Positions 1 through 10,737 of a stretch of DNA of 64,000 nucleotides are shown here, piece after piece (the stretch's first letter is position 1; each line of letters starts with the position of its first letter). The stretch lies in the NCBI GenBank assembly GCA_032622095.1, contig CP136061.1:250677582-250741581 (forward strand). The letters are read 5' to 3'. This DNA comes from Siphonodentalium dalli (Eukaryota; Mollusca; Scaphopoda; Gadilida; Siphonodentaliidae). A program made the position numbers and the translations under genes. Under the pieces are notes generated by a model, which saw only the letters and a list, made by a program, of their open reading frames with translations, was not told the origin of the DNA and made no database searches.

Positions 1-171
1 TGTAGGTGTTGGAGAGAAAGAGTCACTACCGTAATGAAACAGTCACCGTTAACATTTGTCTCATTAACCCATTGTCTTGTAATCATTGGTCATAAAATAC
101 GTGGAATACAATGTCGCCATTAATATGCATTGTTAACACAATGACTGCGTGCATGAACTTATTGACCGACT
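1..171. other. unannotated AT-rich flank
   Basis: No repeat or coding signal was recognised here. Confidence 0.4.
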
Positions 172-192
172 CCCCCCCCCCCCCCCCCCCCC
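172..192. repeat. poly-C tract, 21 bases
   Basis: An uninterrupted run of C. Other runs occur at 4716-4735, 23518-23530 and 43199-43226, so homopolymeric C is a recurring feature. Exact lengths may carry sequencing error. Confidence 0.95.
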
Positions 193-307
193 AAACAGAC
201 AAAGTAGATTTTTCATGTATTTCAGATCTTTTCTTGCCATACTACTCTTTATTTACAGTAATGCCCTAAATAATCGACTCTTTAACCAGAGCAGAATTAT
301 GGGTAAC

Positions 308-428
308 TTTTCAGGATTTAGTTGGAAATTCCAACTAAATCCTGAAAACTTGGAAATATGGCTTGTTGCCATTCACCGGAAAGCTCTCAATGAGAGCTTT
401 CCGATGAATGGCAACAAGCCATATTTCC
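308..428. repeat. two adjacent long palindromes
   Basis: The first palindrome pairs 308-325 with 331-348 perfectly around a short AT centre. The second pairs 352-375 with 405-428 and 377-389 with 391-403, with one unpaired base in the loop and one mismatch. Both could extrude as hairpins or cruciforms. They lie directly upstream of a hairpin MITE and may be its nested partners. Apparent open frames here are a by-product of the symmetry. Confidence 0.9.
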
Positions 429-430
429 TT

Positions 431-555
431 AGAATGAGGTTCACAGAGGGTGAATTTGGTGATGCTAGCCCGCTATGCGGGATAGCATCACTAAATTCAC
501 CCTCTGGGAACCTCATTCTGCAAATGACAGGCTCACTATTTCAAGGCTTGATCAC
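431..555 (+). mobile_element. hairpin MITE (AGAATGAGGT family), copy 1
   Basis: Positions 431-520 form a near-perfect hairpin: AGAATGAGGTT at the left pairs with AACCTCATTCT at the right, and GTGATGCTA pairs with TAGCATCAC around a GC-rich tip. The tail 521-555 carries CAAATGACAGGC and TTTCAAGGCTTG, which is the outer inverted repeat of the full copy at 11357-11613. The left outer repeat is missing. No coding capacity. Confidence 0.85.
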
Positions 556-835
556 CCATCCCTAATGCTAGCTGGTGCCAAGTGGCATTACCACTACTAC
601 CATGAATGAATTTTGAGATTTGGTGAATAGCTATATAACATTATCTATTGTTTGTAAATCTGTGATTCCCAAGAAACAATTTGCCAATCCCTGTGGTGTT
701 TACAGGAGGAGGCCAAAGATATCAGGCTTATTATCTAGAGCAAGTGAGGTGGAACCCCAAACATATGAGGCCACAATTAAAAATATCTGTGTTTCCCTGA
801 CCCTTCCTTACGTTCCAAGAGTAAATAAGTACATG
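556..835. other. no recognised feature
   Basis: Unique-looking sequence; a 72-codon open frame here has no recognisable motif. Confidence 0.4.
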
Positions 836-1161
836 TAGGTAGGTACTAGGTAGGTAGGTACTAGGTAGGTAGGTAGGTACTAGGTAGGTAGGTAGGTACT
901 AGGTAGGTAGGTAGGTAGGTACTAGGTAGGTAGGTAGGTAGGTACTAGGTAGGTAGGTAGGTAGGTACTAGGTAGGTAGGTAGGTAGGTACTAGGTAGGT
1001 AGGTAGGTACTAGGTAGGTAGGTAGGTACTAGGTAGGTAGGTAGGTACTAGGTAGGTAGGTAGGTAGGTACTAGGTAGGTAGGTAGGTAGGTAGGTAGGT
1101 ACTAGGTAGGTAGGTAGGTAGGTACTAGGTAGGTAGGTAGGTAGGTAGGTAGGTAGGTAGG
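836..1161. repeat. GGTA microsatellite with ACTA punctuation
   Basis: A long (GGTA)n run is interrupted at irregular intervals by ACTA, giving blocks of TACTAGG followed by a varying number of TAGG units. The block lengths differ, as expected from replication slippage of a compound unit. Confidence 0.95.
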
Positions 1162-1185
1162 CAATTTATTATTTTACTTGTTTTA

Positions 1186-1457
1186 TTAACCCATTCATGA
1201 TGGGAGCTGTATTGATACAGCATTAAAGATCCTGTGCCAGTGCATTCTCTCATATATGCGAGTCTCCCATATACACAGGTGTATGGGGTATAAGAGAATG
1301 CACTGGCTAATAAGGCTAAGGTAAATATTGTTAGGCCAATGCATTCTCTTATATATGTGAGGCTCCCTATGGGAGTCTCACATATATACCGGGTAAGAGA
1401 ATGCATTGGCACAGGGTTTCGCAAAATTTCAGGAAGCTCCAGTCATGAAAGGGTTAA
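1186..1457. mobile_element. TTAA-flanked MITE with two internal hairpins (piggyBac-like), copy 1
   Basis: The element is bounded by TTAA at 1186-1189 and 1454-1457. The termini are inverted: TTAACCC then TTCATGA on the left, TCATGAA then GGGTTAA on the right. TTAA duplication with CCC/GGG ends is the known signature of piggyBac-type elements. Inside are two hairpins (1236-1307 and 1335-1410), each built from GCCAATGCATTCTCTTATAT-like arms. It is non-coding and shares its hairpin core with 10338-10737 and 29505-29970. Confidence 0.75.
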
Positions 1458-1765
1458 GAGGCTACCGAATATGGTTATCCAGCCATTGGTCCCAGAACTC
1501 ATATACGTGGAGAAACCAATGCAATCATTTTTCCAGGTACATGTATCATGAAGCCTAGGATGATATTGAGACAAAACAAAACAGTACATGTACCACTGGA
1601 CAAAATTTTCAACTGGTGTTTTTTTTAGCAGAGCCAACATAATGATTTTTTTTATGTTCAATATGTGAGATTGAAAAACATGAGCCATTAATCCCAATAT
1701 CATAAAATGATGTACATGTATCTGCAACAAAAGCATCGCTAGGGTGTGGCAAAATACACATGTAC
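1458..1765. other. no recognised feature
   Basis: AT-rich sequence with several TACATGTA-like strings. Overlapping short open frames on both strands have no recognisable motif. Confidence 0.4.
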
Positions 1766-2135
1766 GCCAGTGGTAATTCCAACAAAGGGCCATAACTCTG
1801 GTGAAATTTGGTGGGCGGACTCAAGTTCAAACTTGGACCTGTATTTTGAGCTAGTAAACTCACATACCAAATTATATTCCATTCAGTTGAGACTTAAAGT
1901 TATCATCCGGAAACAAAAATTTAATACAAATTCCAACAAAGATCCATAACTCTGTTGAAAATTGGCGATCGGAACCCAAATTCAAACTTGACCTGTATTT
2001 TGGGCTTGTAAACTCACATTCCAAATTTCATTCCATTTCTAAAGATATCATCTGGAAATGAAAAAAAGCGAACAAATGGACAGATTGACGAACATACCAA
2101 TAACATAATACGTCCCACAGGCATATAAAAAATAT
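1766..2135 (+). repeat. GGGCCATAACTC dispersed repeat, two monomers
   Basis: Two degenerate monomers about 163 bp apart contain CCATAACTCTG, then TTCAAACTTG.ACCTGTATTTTG, a 'TAAACTCACAT.CCAAATT' segment, and ATCATCYGGAAA. The same order recurs at 8531-9310 and 24646-25259. It ends with a sequence related to the GACGGACGGAC module of other copies. Repeats of this look are familiar from molluscan genomes (recollection, not a search). Confidence 0.75.
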
Positions 2136-2603
2136 TTCTATGAGAGGCCAATATAATATTTCTAGTAGGGATGTTTTTTTAGGGTAGGTACAATGTAGGG
2201 GTCAAGGAGAAACAAAGTATATTATTATCATGGCCTGGCTGTTTTTTGGCTGGGATTGAAGCGTCCACAGCGAGTTTGTGTTCTCTGAAACATTGGCATC
2301 CAGTAAATGATAAACCTGAGGATATTAGCACATATCTGAAGCCATCACAGGGAAATGACCGAGTAAAATGAAATATTTGGTTAACTGCCAGGAAAACAAA
2401 CACAAGAAACATAACGCATAAGATTAGTTGGTCTCTTCTTCAATGAAAGACGGGCCACTATGAGAAAGAATTAGGAAAGAATTCCTGTAAATTAATTTCA
2501 ATATGTCCATGATTTGTCTGGCTAATATATACTGCCATAAAGAATCTGTGTATTTATAAATATTTGCCGATATGTGAATGCCTGCATGTCATAATAGTGG
2601 GCA
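2136..2603. other. no recognised feature
   Basis: No repeat pairing or coding motif was found. Confidence 0.35.
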
Positions 2604-3026
2604 TAAAGGTACTCAATCTGATTAAGCACCCATAAATTACTATTTCTTTTTCTTCAGGGGTAAAAAATATTTGAATCGAGTCGAGGAACCCACCCATCAA
2701 AGCTCAGAGTGATCAGATATTGATTTTTGAAGTTTGTTATTTCTCGAGATGTGTACTAATAATTGCCACAGAAACACTTATTCAAACGGACGAAGATGGA
2801 TAACTCTAAAATCAAATGGTAACAATAACGCAATTTTGACCGAGACCATCTTTTTGACGGCGTGTTTCTGGGCCACAAACTATAGAAATAACAAAACTTT
2901 AAAAATTGATATCTGATCACTCTTGAGCGTTGATGGGTAGGTTCCTCGACTCGAATCAAATATTTTTTACCCCCGAAGCCAAAGAAATAGTAATTTATGA
3001 GGGTCTGATCAGATTGGGTACCTTTA
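2604..3026. mobile_element. TAAAGGTACTCAA MITE, copy 1
   Basis: The ends are TAAAGGTACTCAAT and ATTGGGTACCTTTA, consistent with a TA target duplication. The arms extend inward for well over 100 bp through TATTTGAATCGAGTCGAGG, CCCATCAAAGCTCAGAGTG and GATATTGATTTTT, mirrored on the right side. The centre contains GGATAACTCTAAAATCAA. No transposase is encoded. Confidence 0.85.
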
Positions 3027-3057
3027 ATATTTAAAAGGGACACAATACTATCATATA

Positions 3058-3148
3058 CCAAGCCTTTAAATGGTTTCTCTGTCATTTGCAGAATGAGGTC
3101 CCCAGAGGCTAGCATCACCAAATTCACCCTCTGGTGACCTCATTCTGC
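3058..3148 (+). mobile_element. hairpin MITE (AGAATGAGGT family), copy 2
   Basis: Begins with CCAAGCCTTTAAAT and GTCATTTGCAGAATGAGG and ends with CCTCATTCTGC. The left half of the hairpin stem is internally deleted relative to the copy at 11357-11613, leaving CCCAGAGGCTAGCATCACC. Confidence 0.8.
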
Positions 3149-3222
3149 TTAGGCCTCATCTTCTGGGAAGTATCTCTAGTCTCAAAATAACAGTGTTTTT
3201 AGTATCTTCTGTTGAGTTTCTA

Positions 3223-3870
3223 CAGGGTATCTGCCCATTTCTGGTGAATGAATTCAAGGAGTTTCCAGTAGTCAATTCAAGGATTTTCAAGGACTGACCC
3301 GACAATTTTCAAGGAGTTTCCAGGAACCAACTGTTGAACATTACATGTGATACCACGTTTTCCACCATAATTTTAGCATTTTGGGCTTTTTAGGCCTTTA
3401 TGGGTAAATGCATTACCATAATTTAATGGGAACATTTAAATAATACATCGGAAGCAGATGTGATTTTTTCGTTTCGTTTTTGTTAATTTGTTCTGATGTA
3501 AAACACGGGTTTCTAATGTCGAATGTCTATATAATATACAAAATACCTCGATCCGATACAATAAAAATACACTAATTATGGTACCTGAGTTTGAAAGCTC
3601 GGAACTATTTTTTATCGTGTTCAATTTTATGATGCTTCATAGGGGGATCACATAATTGAAATAACTCGAGAGAATTGGTGTTAGGAACTAAACTATCTAT
3701 ATTTATTGACTCCCAATGAATCTACATGTATATACCTGGGTTTTAGGCCTACACGGAATTCCAGGGTTTTCAAGGGGGTGGGCATTCAATTCAAGGGTTT
3801 CAAGGGCCCTGGAAAATTGATTTTCCAAATCAAGGAGTTTCAAGGAATTCAAGGAGCTGCGGATACCCTG
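3223..3870. mobile_element. CAGGGTATC-ended DNA element
   Basis: The ends are CAGGGTATCTGC and GCGGATACCCTG, inverted to each other, with subterminal copies of TTCAAGGAGTTTC-like strings in both arms. A perfect 5-bp direct repeat TTCTA flanks it (3218-3222 and 3871-3875). CAGGG ends suggest the hAT superfamily, but hAT makes 8-bp duplications, so the assignment stays open. No transposase frame is visible. Confidence 0.65.
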
Positions 3871-3875
3871 TTCTA

Positions 3876-4282
3876 TAACCCCTAATGTGCAGAAGATAAA
3901 ATGCATAATCAAGGTGACTAATGGTTGAACATCATCATGCAGGATAGATCATGCCATGAATCTCTATTATGGCTAACGCCCGTAGAGATCATATTCCACC
4001 AGTACAAAACTTGGGAACTTTTGACAGGGAACCTTATAAAGTAAAACAAATAACACGGGGAATATATTTCTTAGTGATTATCTGTTCCTTAGCAGTGTAC
4101 TGCACTATATGTGAAGATCCCAACTCGAAATTGCATGTTTTTCTGGGACTTTCGAGAGCCGATATCGCAATATCGTGTTTTTTAAAATACTAAGATGTTT
4201 CACATGTCAGTAAACATTTAGTTAAAATAATAAAATAACAGATTCCCATTGCTGGTGCACAACCCTAACCCCTAGCCCTAAT
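3876..4282. other. mostly unrecognised; short telomere-like string
   Basis: Around 4262-4280 there is an ACCCTAACCCCTAGCCCTA string. It is too short and irregular to be a telomeric array. An open frame at 3969-4193 shows no recognised domain. Confidence 0.4.
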
Positions 4283-4715
4283 CTTCAACCTAAATGACCT
4301 AAAAATCTAGGAACAAAAGGACAAAATTATGCATGTTGCAAAATAATTTCTAAGTCAAAAAAGGGGGATAACTCCACTAAAAAATGTCAGACAGACGTCA
4401 TAATCGCAGGTGCACAGGTTCCCATGGTACTAAATATATGTGCCACGTTTAAGAAAAATTGACCTAAAAATGTAGGAATAAAAGCTTGGACAATATTATA
4501 CATGTTGCGAACATTTTCTAAGTCGAAAAAATGGGGATAACTCCACCAAAAAAGTCCGACAGACGTCATAAGTGCAGGTGCACAGGTTCCCAAGGTGGTT
4601 GATGTCTGAGCCAAGTTTTACGAAAAATGATCCAAAAAAGACTGAGAAAAACTCAGGACAAATTTGTGTCCACAGACAGACGACGGAACGGACGGACAAG
4701 CTGATTCAAGTGTTA
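4283..4715 (+). repeat. GGGGATAACTCC tandem repeat, two monomers
   Basis: Two monomers about 168 bp apart (GGGGATAACTCC at about 4364 and 4533) share TTGACCTAAAAAT, TTTCTAAGTC, GACAGACGTCATAA and GCAGGTGCACAGGTTCCCA. The block ends in ACGGACGGAC, the same terminal module as the GGGCCATAACTC and GGGTTAATAACTCC families at 24646-25259 and 49984-50790. Confidence 0.8.
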
Positions 4716-4735
4716 CCCCCCCCCCCCCCCCCCCC
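4716..4735. repeat. poly-C tract, 20 bases
   Basis: It lies directly after the GGGGATAACTCC repeat and is followed by a short G run at about 4749-4755. Confidence 0.95.
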
Positions 4736-4739
4736 ACAA

Positions 4740-5060
4740 CTTTGTTGCGGGGGGGATCAAAATATAAGTTCTCCAGCCCCAAGTATTGATAAATCATGCA
4801 CATGTGTCGTTCTGCAGTTACTTGTCCCAGAAAACAAAAATTAAAGATTAAAATGTGAGATTATGATACTTTTATTTCACACTCTGTAATCACTAGAATG
4901 CAGTTCGGTGCCATACATGTATCCCATTCTTGGTAGTTACATATAAACGTTCCGTTCCAGGTGTGTATTTTTTCTAAGCTGCCGAATATAGACCAGATAT
5001 TCAGTTATTATGTTATAGATAGAAATGAAGCTTTAATAGGTCCTGTGTCATTATTATATA
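4740..5060. other. no recognised feature
   Basis: Unique-looking AT-rich sequence. Confidence 0.35.
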
Positions 5061-5382
5061 AGTATCACACAAAACAGCACCTCTCCGAAATATCTAATCG
5101 AACACGAGTATCACACAAAACAGCACCTCTCCGAAATATCTAATCGAACACGAGTATCACACAAAACAGCACCTCTCCGAAATATCTAATCGAACACGAG
5201 TATCACACAAAACAGCACCTCTCCGAAATATCTAATCGAACACGAGTATCACACAAAACAGCACCTCTCCGAAATATCTAATCGAACACGAGTATCACAC
5301 AAAACAGCACCTCTCCGAAATATCTAATCGAACACGAGTATCACACAAAACAGCACCTCTCCGAAATATATAATCGAACACG
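5061..5382. repeat. 46-bp minisatellite, seven copies
   Basis: Seven head-to-tail copies of a 46-bp unit starting AGTATCACACAAAACAGCAC and ending CTAATCGAACACG. The copies are essentially identical; the last has TATATA where the others have TATCTA. There is no spacer variation, so this is not a CRISPR array. The homogeneity implies recent expansion or gene conversion. Confidence 0.97.
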
Positions 5383-5481
5383 AGTGGAATGGCATCACTT
5401 TCTTCCCCGTCATCGGTAGAACTTTGGCATATCAGAGTTGTAAGGTTATTACTCATTTGAAAGCTGTGCGGTGCAGTGTAA

Positions 5482-5521
5482 CTAAACTCACGCTCTGGGG
5501 ACCTCATTTTGCAAATGTCAG
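5482..5521. mobile_element. hairpin MITE, half copy
   Basis: The sequence CTCTGGGGACCTCATTTTGC followed by AAATGTCAG matches only the right half of the AGAATGAGGT hairpin family. The left half is absent. Confidence 0.6.
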
Positions 5522-6245
5522 AAAAACTCAATCTAGGCTTTTACATGGGGTATCCAGACGATTGGGACCTCGGACGATTAGAACTTTGAACGATTGGGAA
5601 CACTGACAAATGGGACCTTGAGCCTCGCACGAAATTAAAATAGTCAACGGTAAAACACAGATGGCCGCCTTCCTATTGTTGCGACTTGTGGCATTTGTGA
5701 CAGGTGATCTGAAGTCAAATACACAACCGGACCTGTACAAAACTACTTTTTTTTATATTGATTTACGTTCTCCCTCTCTCTCTCTCTTTGGGGCACCAAA
5801 TCTGGGTCCGTTCTACGGATCACCTAGCAAAAACCCTGCATAATCACATTAAATTTGAAAGCAGTTTTATTGGCACATTTCTCTTGGGGGTATGACTGAG
5901 CATGCGACTTACTCATGTGACACAGACGCGATTCCAATCATACCTTAAGATTCAAAGAGAATCACCGAATCGATTCTCGTAATGATTCTCGCGAAACTTT
6001 TCAATATTCAGTGCTTTATGACTAACTTTATTCAGCATTTGATTTGCGCAAAATTTGATGTATTTTGAGCCCTGCCAATATACCGTATTGCACGCAGATC
6101 GATTCGATTGAGCGTAATACTGTTTTCGTTTACTGTAACAGTATCAATTGGTGAGGACATGAAATCTAGTCATTGGAAACAAAGATTATAAGATTGAATA
6201 TTAATAATATTACATTTACAAATTGTCTGGTGATGCCATACAGGT
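5522..6245. other. degenerate short repeats, otherwise unrecognised
   Basis: Between about 5548 and 5620 an ACGATTGGGACC-like string recurs three or four times with degeneration. A (TC)n run lies at about 5770-5788. Nothing else was recognised. Confidence 0.4.
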
Positions 6246-6330
6246 CTCAGAAATGAGGTCCCCAGAGGGTAAATTTAGTGACGCAACAACGCACAGTGGG
6301 CTAGCATCACCAAATTCACTCTCTGCTCAG
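6246..6330. mobile_element. hairpin MITE (AGAATGAGGT family), degraded copy
   Basis: AAATGAGGTCCCCAGAGGG on the left and GCTAGCATCACCAAATTCAC on the right match the family; the terminal right arm is lost. Confidence 0.7.
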
Positions 6331-6357
6331 GCTTCTTCTCTGGAAGTTATCTTTATT

Positions 6358-6832
6358 TAAAGGTACTCAACCCGTAAAGAGGGTCCCCATCTCAACAGAT
6401 TCCAACAACAACAATCCGATCAGAGGGTCCTATATTACTATTTCTTTGGCTTTGGGGGTAAAAAATATTTGATTCGAGTCGAGGAACCCATCAAACAAAG
6501 CTCAGAGTTATTAGATATTGATTTTTGAAAATTCTTATGTTCTCGAGATGAGTACTTATAACTGCCGTCAATTTGGTAACATGCTCGAGATTTTACGCCA
6601 AAATTCTATTCAAACAGACAAGGATGGATAACTCTATAATCAAGTGGTAATAATTGACTACGAACTGGGCCAGAAAGAATTCCCGATAATGAAAAATAAT
6701 AGATTTCTAAAATCGATATCTAACAAATCTGAGCTTTGATGGGTGACTTCCTCGACTCGAATCAAATATTTTTGACCCCCGAAGCCATTGAAATAGTAAT
6801 TGAGAGGAGTTTTATCGGGTTGAGTACCTTTA
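6358..6832 (+). mobile_element. TAAAGGTACTCAA MITE, copy 2 (long subfamily)
   Basis: The ends are TAAAGGTACTCAACCC and GGGTTGAGTACCTTTA. This copy has a left extension (AGAGGGTCCCCATCTC, then AACAACAACAATCCGATC) and a right AGTAATTGAGAGGAGTTTTA segment. Both are found inverted at 41143-41617, defining a subfamily of about 475 bp. Confidence 0.85.
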
Positions 6833-7467
6833 AATTTTTATCAAATTAACAAGTTTTTTAGTTTCTTCGGAAACTTCTTTTACAAAAATTATTTTTCAGT
6901 TTAGTTTCTCTATATCACCAAATTGACAGACGACACAATGCATAATCGAGGTTCCCAATCAATGGGTGCACATCAGCATCTTCACCATCTGGGAAGTTGA
7001 ACCTTAATATGTGTGTAGAGGCCTGATGCCACTGTTATTTGAGGGGAAACCCGTGTGGCGTGACAATATAAAAAAAAAATAATTAAATAATCTTTTTTTA
7101 TTTTATAAATTATATTCTTTTTCCAAATCGTTATGGTTTACAGTTCTCGGGATTTACTACTGAATAAGAATAATTCTATCGGAGAACAAACCGGTAGGTG
7201 ATGGCATGGACATATTATATAACATCCCATGAAAGCCAGGAGCATCTGGAAATTGACAATAGAATTGCACAGAGTGAAGGTGAACCTTGATGAACCAGAG
7301 TGTCATTCACTATCATTTGATGTTTGCCGACAGAGTTCTTTGAAATTGACATTGTTGATTTGTTACAAAGAAGTTATACAGTGATGCCATTGGGAGTTTG
7401 ACCCTTTTCTGTATTATTGGCAGGCATTATATGTCTCAGTTAAAAACTCACGGGTTAATATTTGACG
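6833..7467. other. no recognised feature
   Basis: AT-rich, with an A-run at about 7070-7082. Nothing was recognised. Confidence 0.35.
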
Positions 7468-7520
7468 AGAATCAGAATGAGAATCTCATAAAAGCAGTTG
7501 ATTCGCTGTAGAAATGCAGA
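7468..7520. repeat. short dispersed repeat, also at 13784-13855
   Basis: GAGAATCTCATAAAA followed by TTGATTCGCTGTAGAAA is echoed at 13784-13855 (GATTCTCATAAAA, TTGATTCCCTGTAGAAA). Family unknown. Confidence 0.45.
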
Positions 7521-8530
7521 AGCTGTTTGTTTGTGAACAAATTTCACGACAAACATGCAGGTATTTAAAGTCATACAAACGACTTGCCCAAATTACGAAA
7601 TTGTGCCCAAAATACGAGCATCTCAAGGCATGATTTTGTCAGACAATGGACGCAACATAGAGCTTGGATAATGGTTGTTGGTGCAGTTAATAAAATTTAT
7701 CAATAAGTTTGTTTCACCGGTGTTCCGATCAGCGTTTTACACTGCCGCAATCTATTTTAAGTGTCATGAGATCTGGGTTTTCCCAAATTTAGGTGTTTTA
7801 TTTCGTATTCAGCAAACTTATAATGACACATCAAAATTGCAAACTATGTTCAATATTCGATGAAAAATAATGAGAACAGCAGGTAGACCACAGGCAAATC
7901 GCACAATTAGGATGCCACTAGTCACCGGGTACACTTCAAAGCGAAAAAGATGCAATGATTCCGCCAAATTGCCAAAAGTCTGAAGAGGCGAAAAACTTTA
8001 TTATAATTTATATCAGGACCAGCCTAGATTATTCATATTGGCAGAAGTCAACTCGGAGGCGGTCTAGCAAAACAAAATTTGAGAAGGCGGAACTATAAAA
8101 GCTTCCCAGTTATTAAAAGACAAAAGGTGTGACCTATGGGAATTTGAAAAATCTCATTCTAAATTTAGTTAATAATCATCGCATTCCATACATTGTCGCA
8201 ACTAACAAGTATTCAATCAAGACAGTTATAGCTTGTGCAAGTGTTGCCCTTACAGTGATAACATTACTCTGATTTGGCACCTTTGATCTCTTTGTCAAAA
8301 CAACTACCGGCATACATCAAAGGCAGCGCACAACAGACGTCGGCAGAAATACTACAAGAGGTACGCTGTCACGTGACATTTGCCCCCCGACGGTAGCAAT
8401 TCGGATTAAGCATGGACGAAACTGCGGATATCCGAAGAAGTCTATATGACCATTCCAAAAAAAGTTCGTACTAGAAATTCCGGAAACCCAAAAACAAGCG
8501 ATCCGGAAATCCAAAAACAAGCAAACATTC
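7521..8530. other. mostly unrecognised
   Basis: A 23-bp near duplication lies at about 8478-8523 (CCGGAAAYCCAAAAACAAGC twice). No gene or transposon end was recognised elsewhere. Confidence 0.35.
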
Positions 8531-9310
8531 AAATTTTCTAAGTTGAAAAAAGGGCCATAACTCTGGCAAATATCATCAGATCATACCCAAATTCGCACTT
8601 GACATGTATTTTCATATAACTGATCCACAAAAATACGGGATTTGCAATCGTACCACCAAAGCTCACGCTATCATTTGGAAACCCAAAAAAAACAAGAAAA
8701 AAATTGAATTTACTAAAGTAAAAAAAGGGTCATAACTCTAGTGACAATGGGTGGAAGAAACCCGCGCTATGCATGTAGCTGTTCCCCCATGCTGCTCTAT
8801 CACCATACTAAATATCAGCTAAATCTGCCCAGCGGTTGCTGAACAATAATGCTAAATTTTTGTACGGACGGACAAAATTGAAATTTTCTAAGTTGAAAAA
8901 AGGGCCATAACTCTGGCAAAAATCATCAGATCATACCCAAATTCCCACTTGACATGTATTTTCATATAACTGATCCACAAAATATGGGATTTGCAATCGT
9001 ACAACCAAAGCTCACGCTATCATCTGGAAACCAAAAAAAACAAAGAGAAAAATTGAATTTTCTAAGTGAAAAAAAAGGGCCATAACTCTGGTGAAAATGG
9101 GTGGACGAAACCCGCGCTATGCATGTAGCTGTTCCCCCATGCTGCTCTATCACCATACCAAATATCAGCTAAATCTGCCCAGCGGTTGCTGAACAATAAT
9201 GCAAAATGTTTGTACGGACGGACAAAATTTAATTTTCTAAGTCAAAAAAGGGCCATAACTATGGTGAAAATGGGACTATATACCCGCCGACTTCAAGTCG
9301 GGGGCATAAT
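8531..9310 (+). repeat. 350-bp tandem repeat with GGGCCATAACTC monomers
   Basis: Two nearly identical copies start at 8531 and 8881, with a truncated third from about 9230. Each contains two GGGCCATAACTCT sub-monomers, GACATGTATTTTCATATAAC, a GCATGTAGCTGTTCCCCCAT segment and a terminal GTACGGACGGACAAAATT. The block ends with the small hairpin CCCGCCGACTTCAAGTCGGG at about 9283-9302. Confidence 0.9.
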
Positions 9311-9514
9311 AATATACAACATGTATGTATTTTTATGTATTTGGCTTTGAAATTATACCGGGATATGGAGTGCAATGGGTGTATATAGATCCATTATGGG
9401 AACAAACGCACAAAATATATAAACACCGGAATCGGAAATCGGCCGATTGTGCCTCCAGTTATCGGAAATCGGTCCGATGGGCTTTTTCATTATCGGAACA
9501 TCACTACTCACATC
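9311..9514. other. ATCGGAAATCGG short repeats
   Basis: ATCGGAAATCGG recurs at about 9430-9490 in units of about 31 bp. Otherwise unrecognised. Confidence 0.4.
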
Positions 9515-9580
9515 GAGTGAATTATTTAACGTAATTCTCGAAACTAATTAGTTTCGAGAATTACGTTAAATAATTCACTC
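9515..9580. repeat. perfect 66-bp palindrome
   Basis: Positions 9515-9547 are the exact reverse complement of 9548-9580, with no loop. The arm begins GAGTGAATTATTTAACG. There is no neighbouring paralogous arm, so it is an isolated cruciform-capable site. Confidence 0.97.
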
Positions 9581-10337
9581 TATTTATTACACTTCTGCAT
9601 AAATTTGTTTAGCCACCAAATATGATTAAAACACACAGAATTAATGCATGAAAGTCACGATGTGGAGACAGATTAACCACCGAAATTTCAGTCAAGATCA
9701 GTTAATGACATAATGAGAAATGACATAATTCACTAGTAACATTACCATTATTAACTAACATTTTCAATGGAAATCGTGCATAGGAGTGTAATAAAACAGT
9801 TTAATACATGTACCTGTAGATTACGCATAATTTTGAAATATGCAGGGCTGCTTTAGGCCTATTCAACAAAGTCTAACTTAGCATCTGAACTGGAATTACA
9901 CATGTATATGTACTAACACCTAGAGGATAAGTATGATAGCATCATACTAGAATAAATTGTGAGACATATATCATGTGAAAATTCCCTGCATCAAGAAAAC
10001 ATAAAAATATGTTCACTGCTTGAACTTCAAAATATTATCAACAAAGTAAAAAAGATAATTATTTTATGGTTTTTGTAGCAGGTAATCAACACCTCAGATC
10101 GTTATCGTTGAAAACTTGGGTTCAAAATAACTGTTTTAGGCATAAGGCCAAAATGATTAATGTGTGTTTCCCTTAATAGAGCTGAAGCAAACTGGACCAT
10201 GATAAAGGGATGACATAGTGAATTGCCGATGCCAAACAATCTGAATTAAGAAGGCTGCCTTTATATGACTCAAATTGTTGCCAAAATAAATAAGCAAAGC
10301 ATGTTGACAGTTTTATTATTAAAAAACTATAGTGGCT
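9581..10337. other. no recognised feature
   Basis: AT-rich sequence without clear repeats or coding motifs. Confidence 0.35.
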
Positions 10338-10737
10338 TTAACCCTTTACCCAACAGAACGGCCCTGTGCCAATGCATTCTCTTATATATGCGAGTCAACC
10401 ATAGGTCGCCTCGCATATATAAGAGAATGCATTGGCTTAACACATTAAAAATTATAAAATTGTTAAAGAATGTAAGAAAAAATGGTAAAAAGTGTTAAAA
10501 AAAGATTTTTTTTAGGCCAATGCATTCTCTTATATATGCGAGGCGACCTATGGTCGACTCGCATATATAAGAGAATGAATTGGCACAGGGCATAACTGTA
10601 ACTATCACAATGTGGTCAAGGAGCCGGTTCCAATGATATCCATATTTGTATGGTTCTATTGAGACAGACCGAAGATAATTTAGGCTGTTGAAGCTTTATT
10701 TGGCCGGTTTTGGCCGGTTTGTTGGGTAAAGGGTTAA
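10338..10737. mobile_element. TTAA-flanked MITE with two internal hairpins (piggyBac-like), copy 2
   Basis: TTAA bounds both ends (10338-10341 and 10734-10737). The terminal inverted repeats are TTAACCCTTTACCCAACA and its complement TGTTGGGTAAAGGGTTAA. Inside are hairpins 10368-10436 and 10516-10584 with GCCAATGCATTCTCTTATAT arms, flanked by CCCTGTG and CACAGGG. The 80-bp spacer is AT-rich. This is the best-preserved TTAA copy and fits piggyBac-type mobilisation. No transposase is present. Confidence 0.85.

Noticed and set aside
4258-4282. Interstitial telomeric repeat (CCCTAA-like)
   Set aside because: Only about three irregular words; no tandem TTAGGG array.
5061-5382. CRISPR-like array
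   Set aside because: There are no spacers; the full 46-bp unit is repeated head-to-tail, and the genome context is animal.
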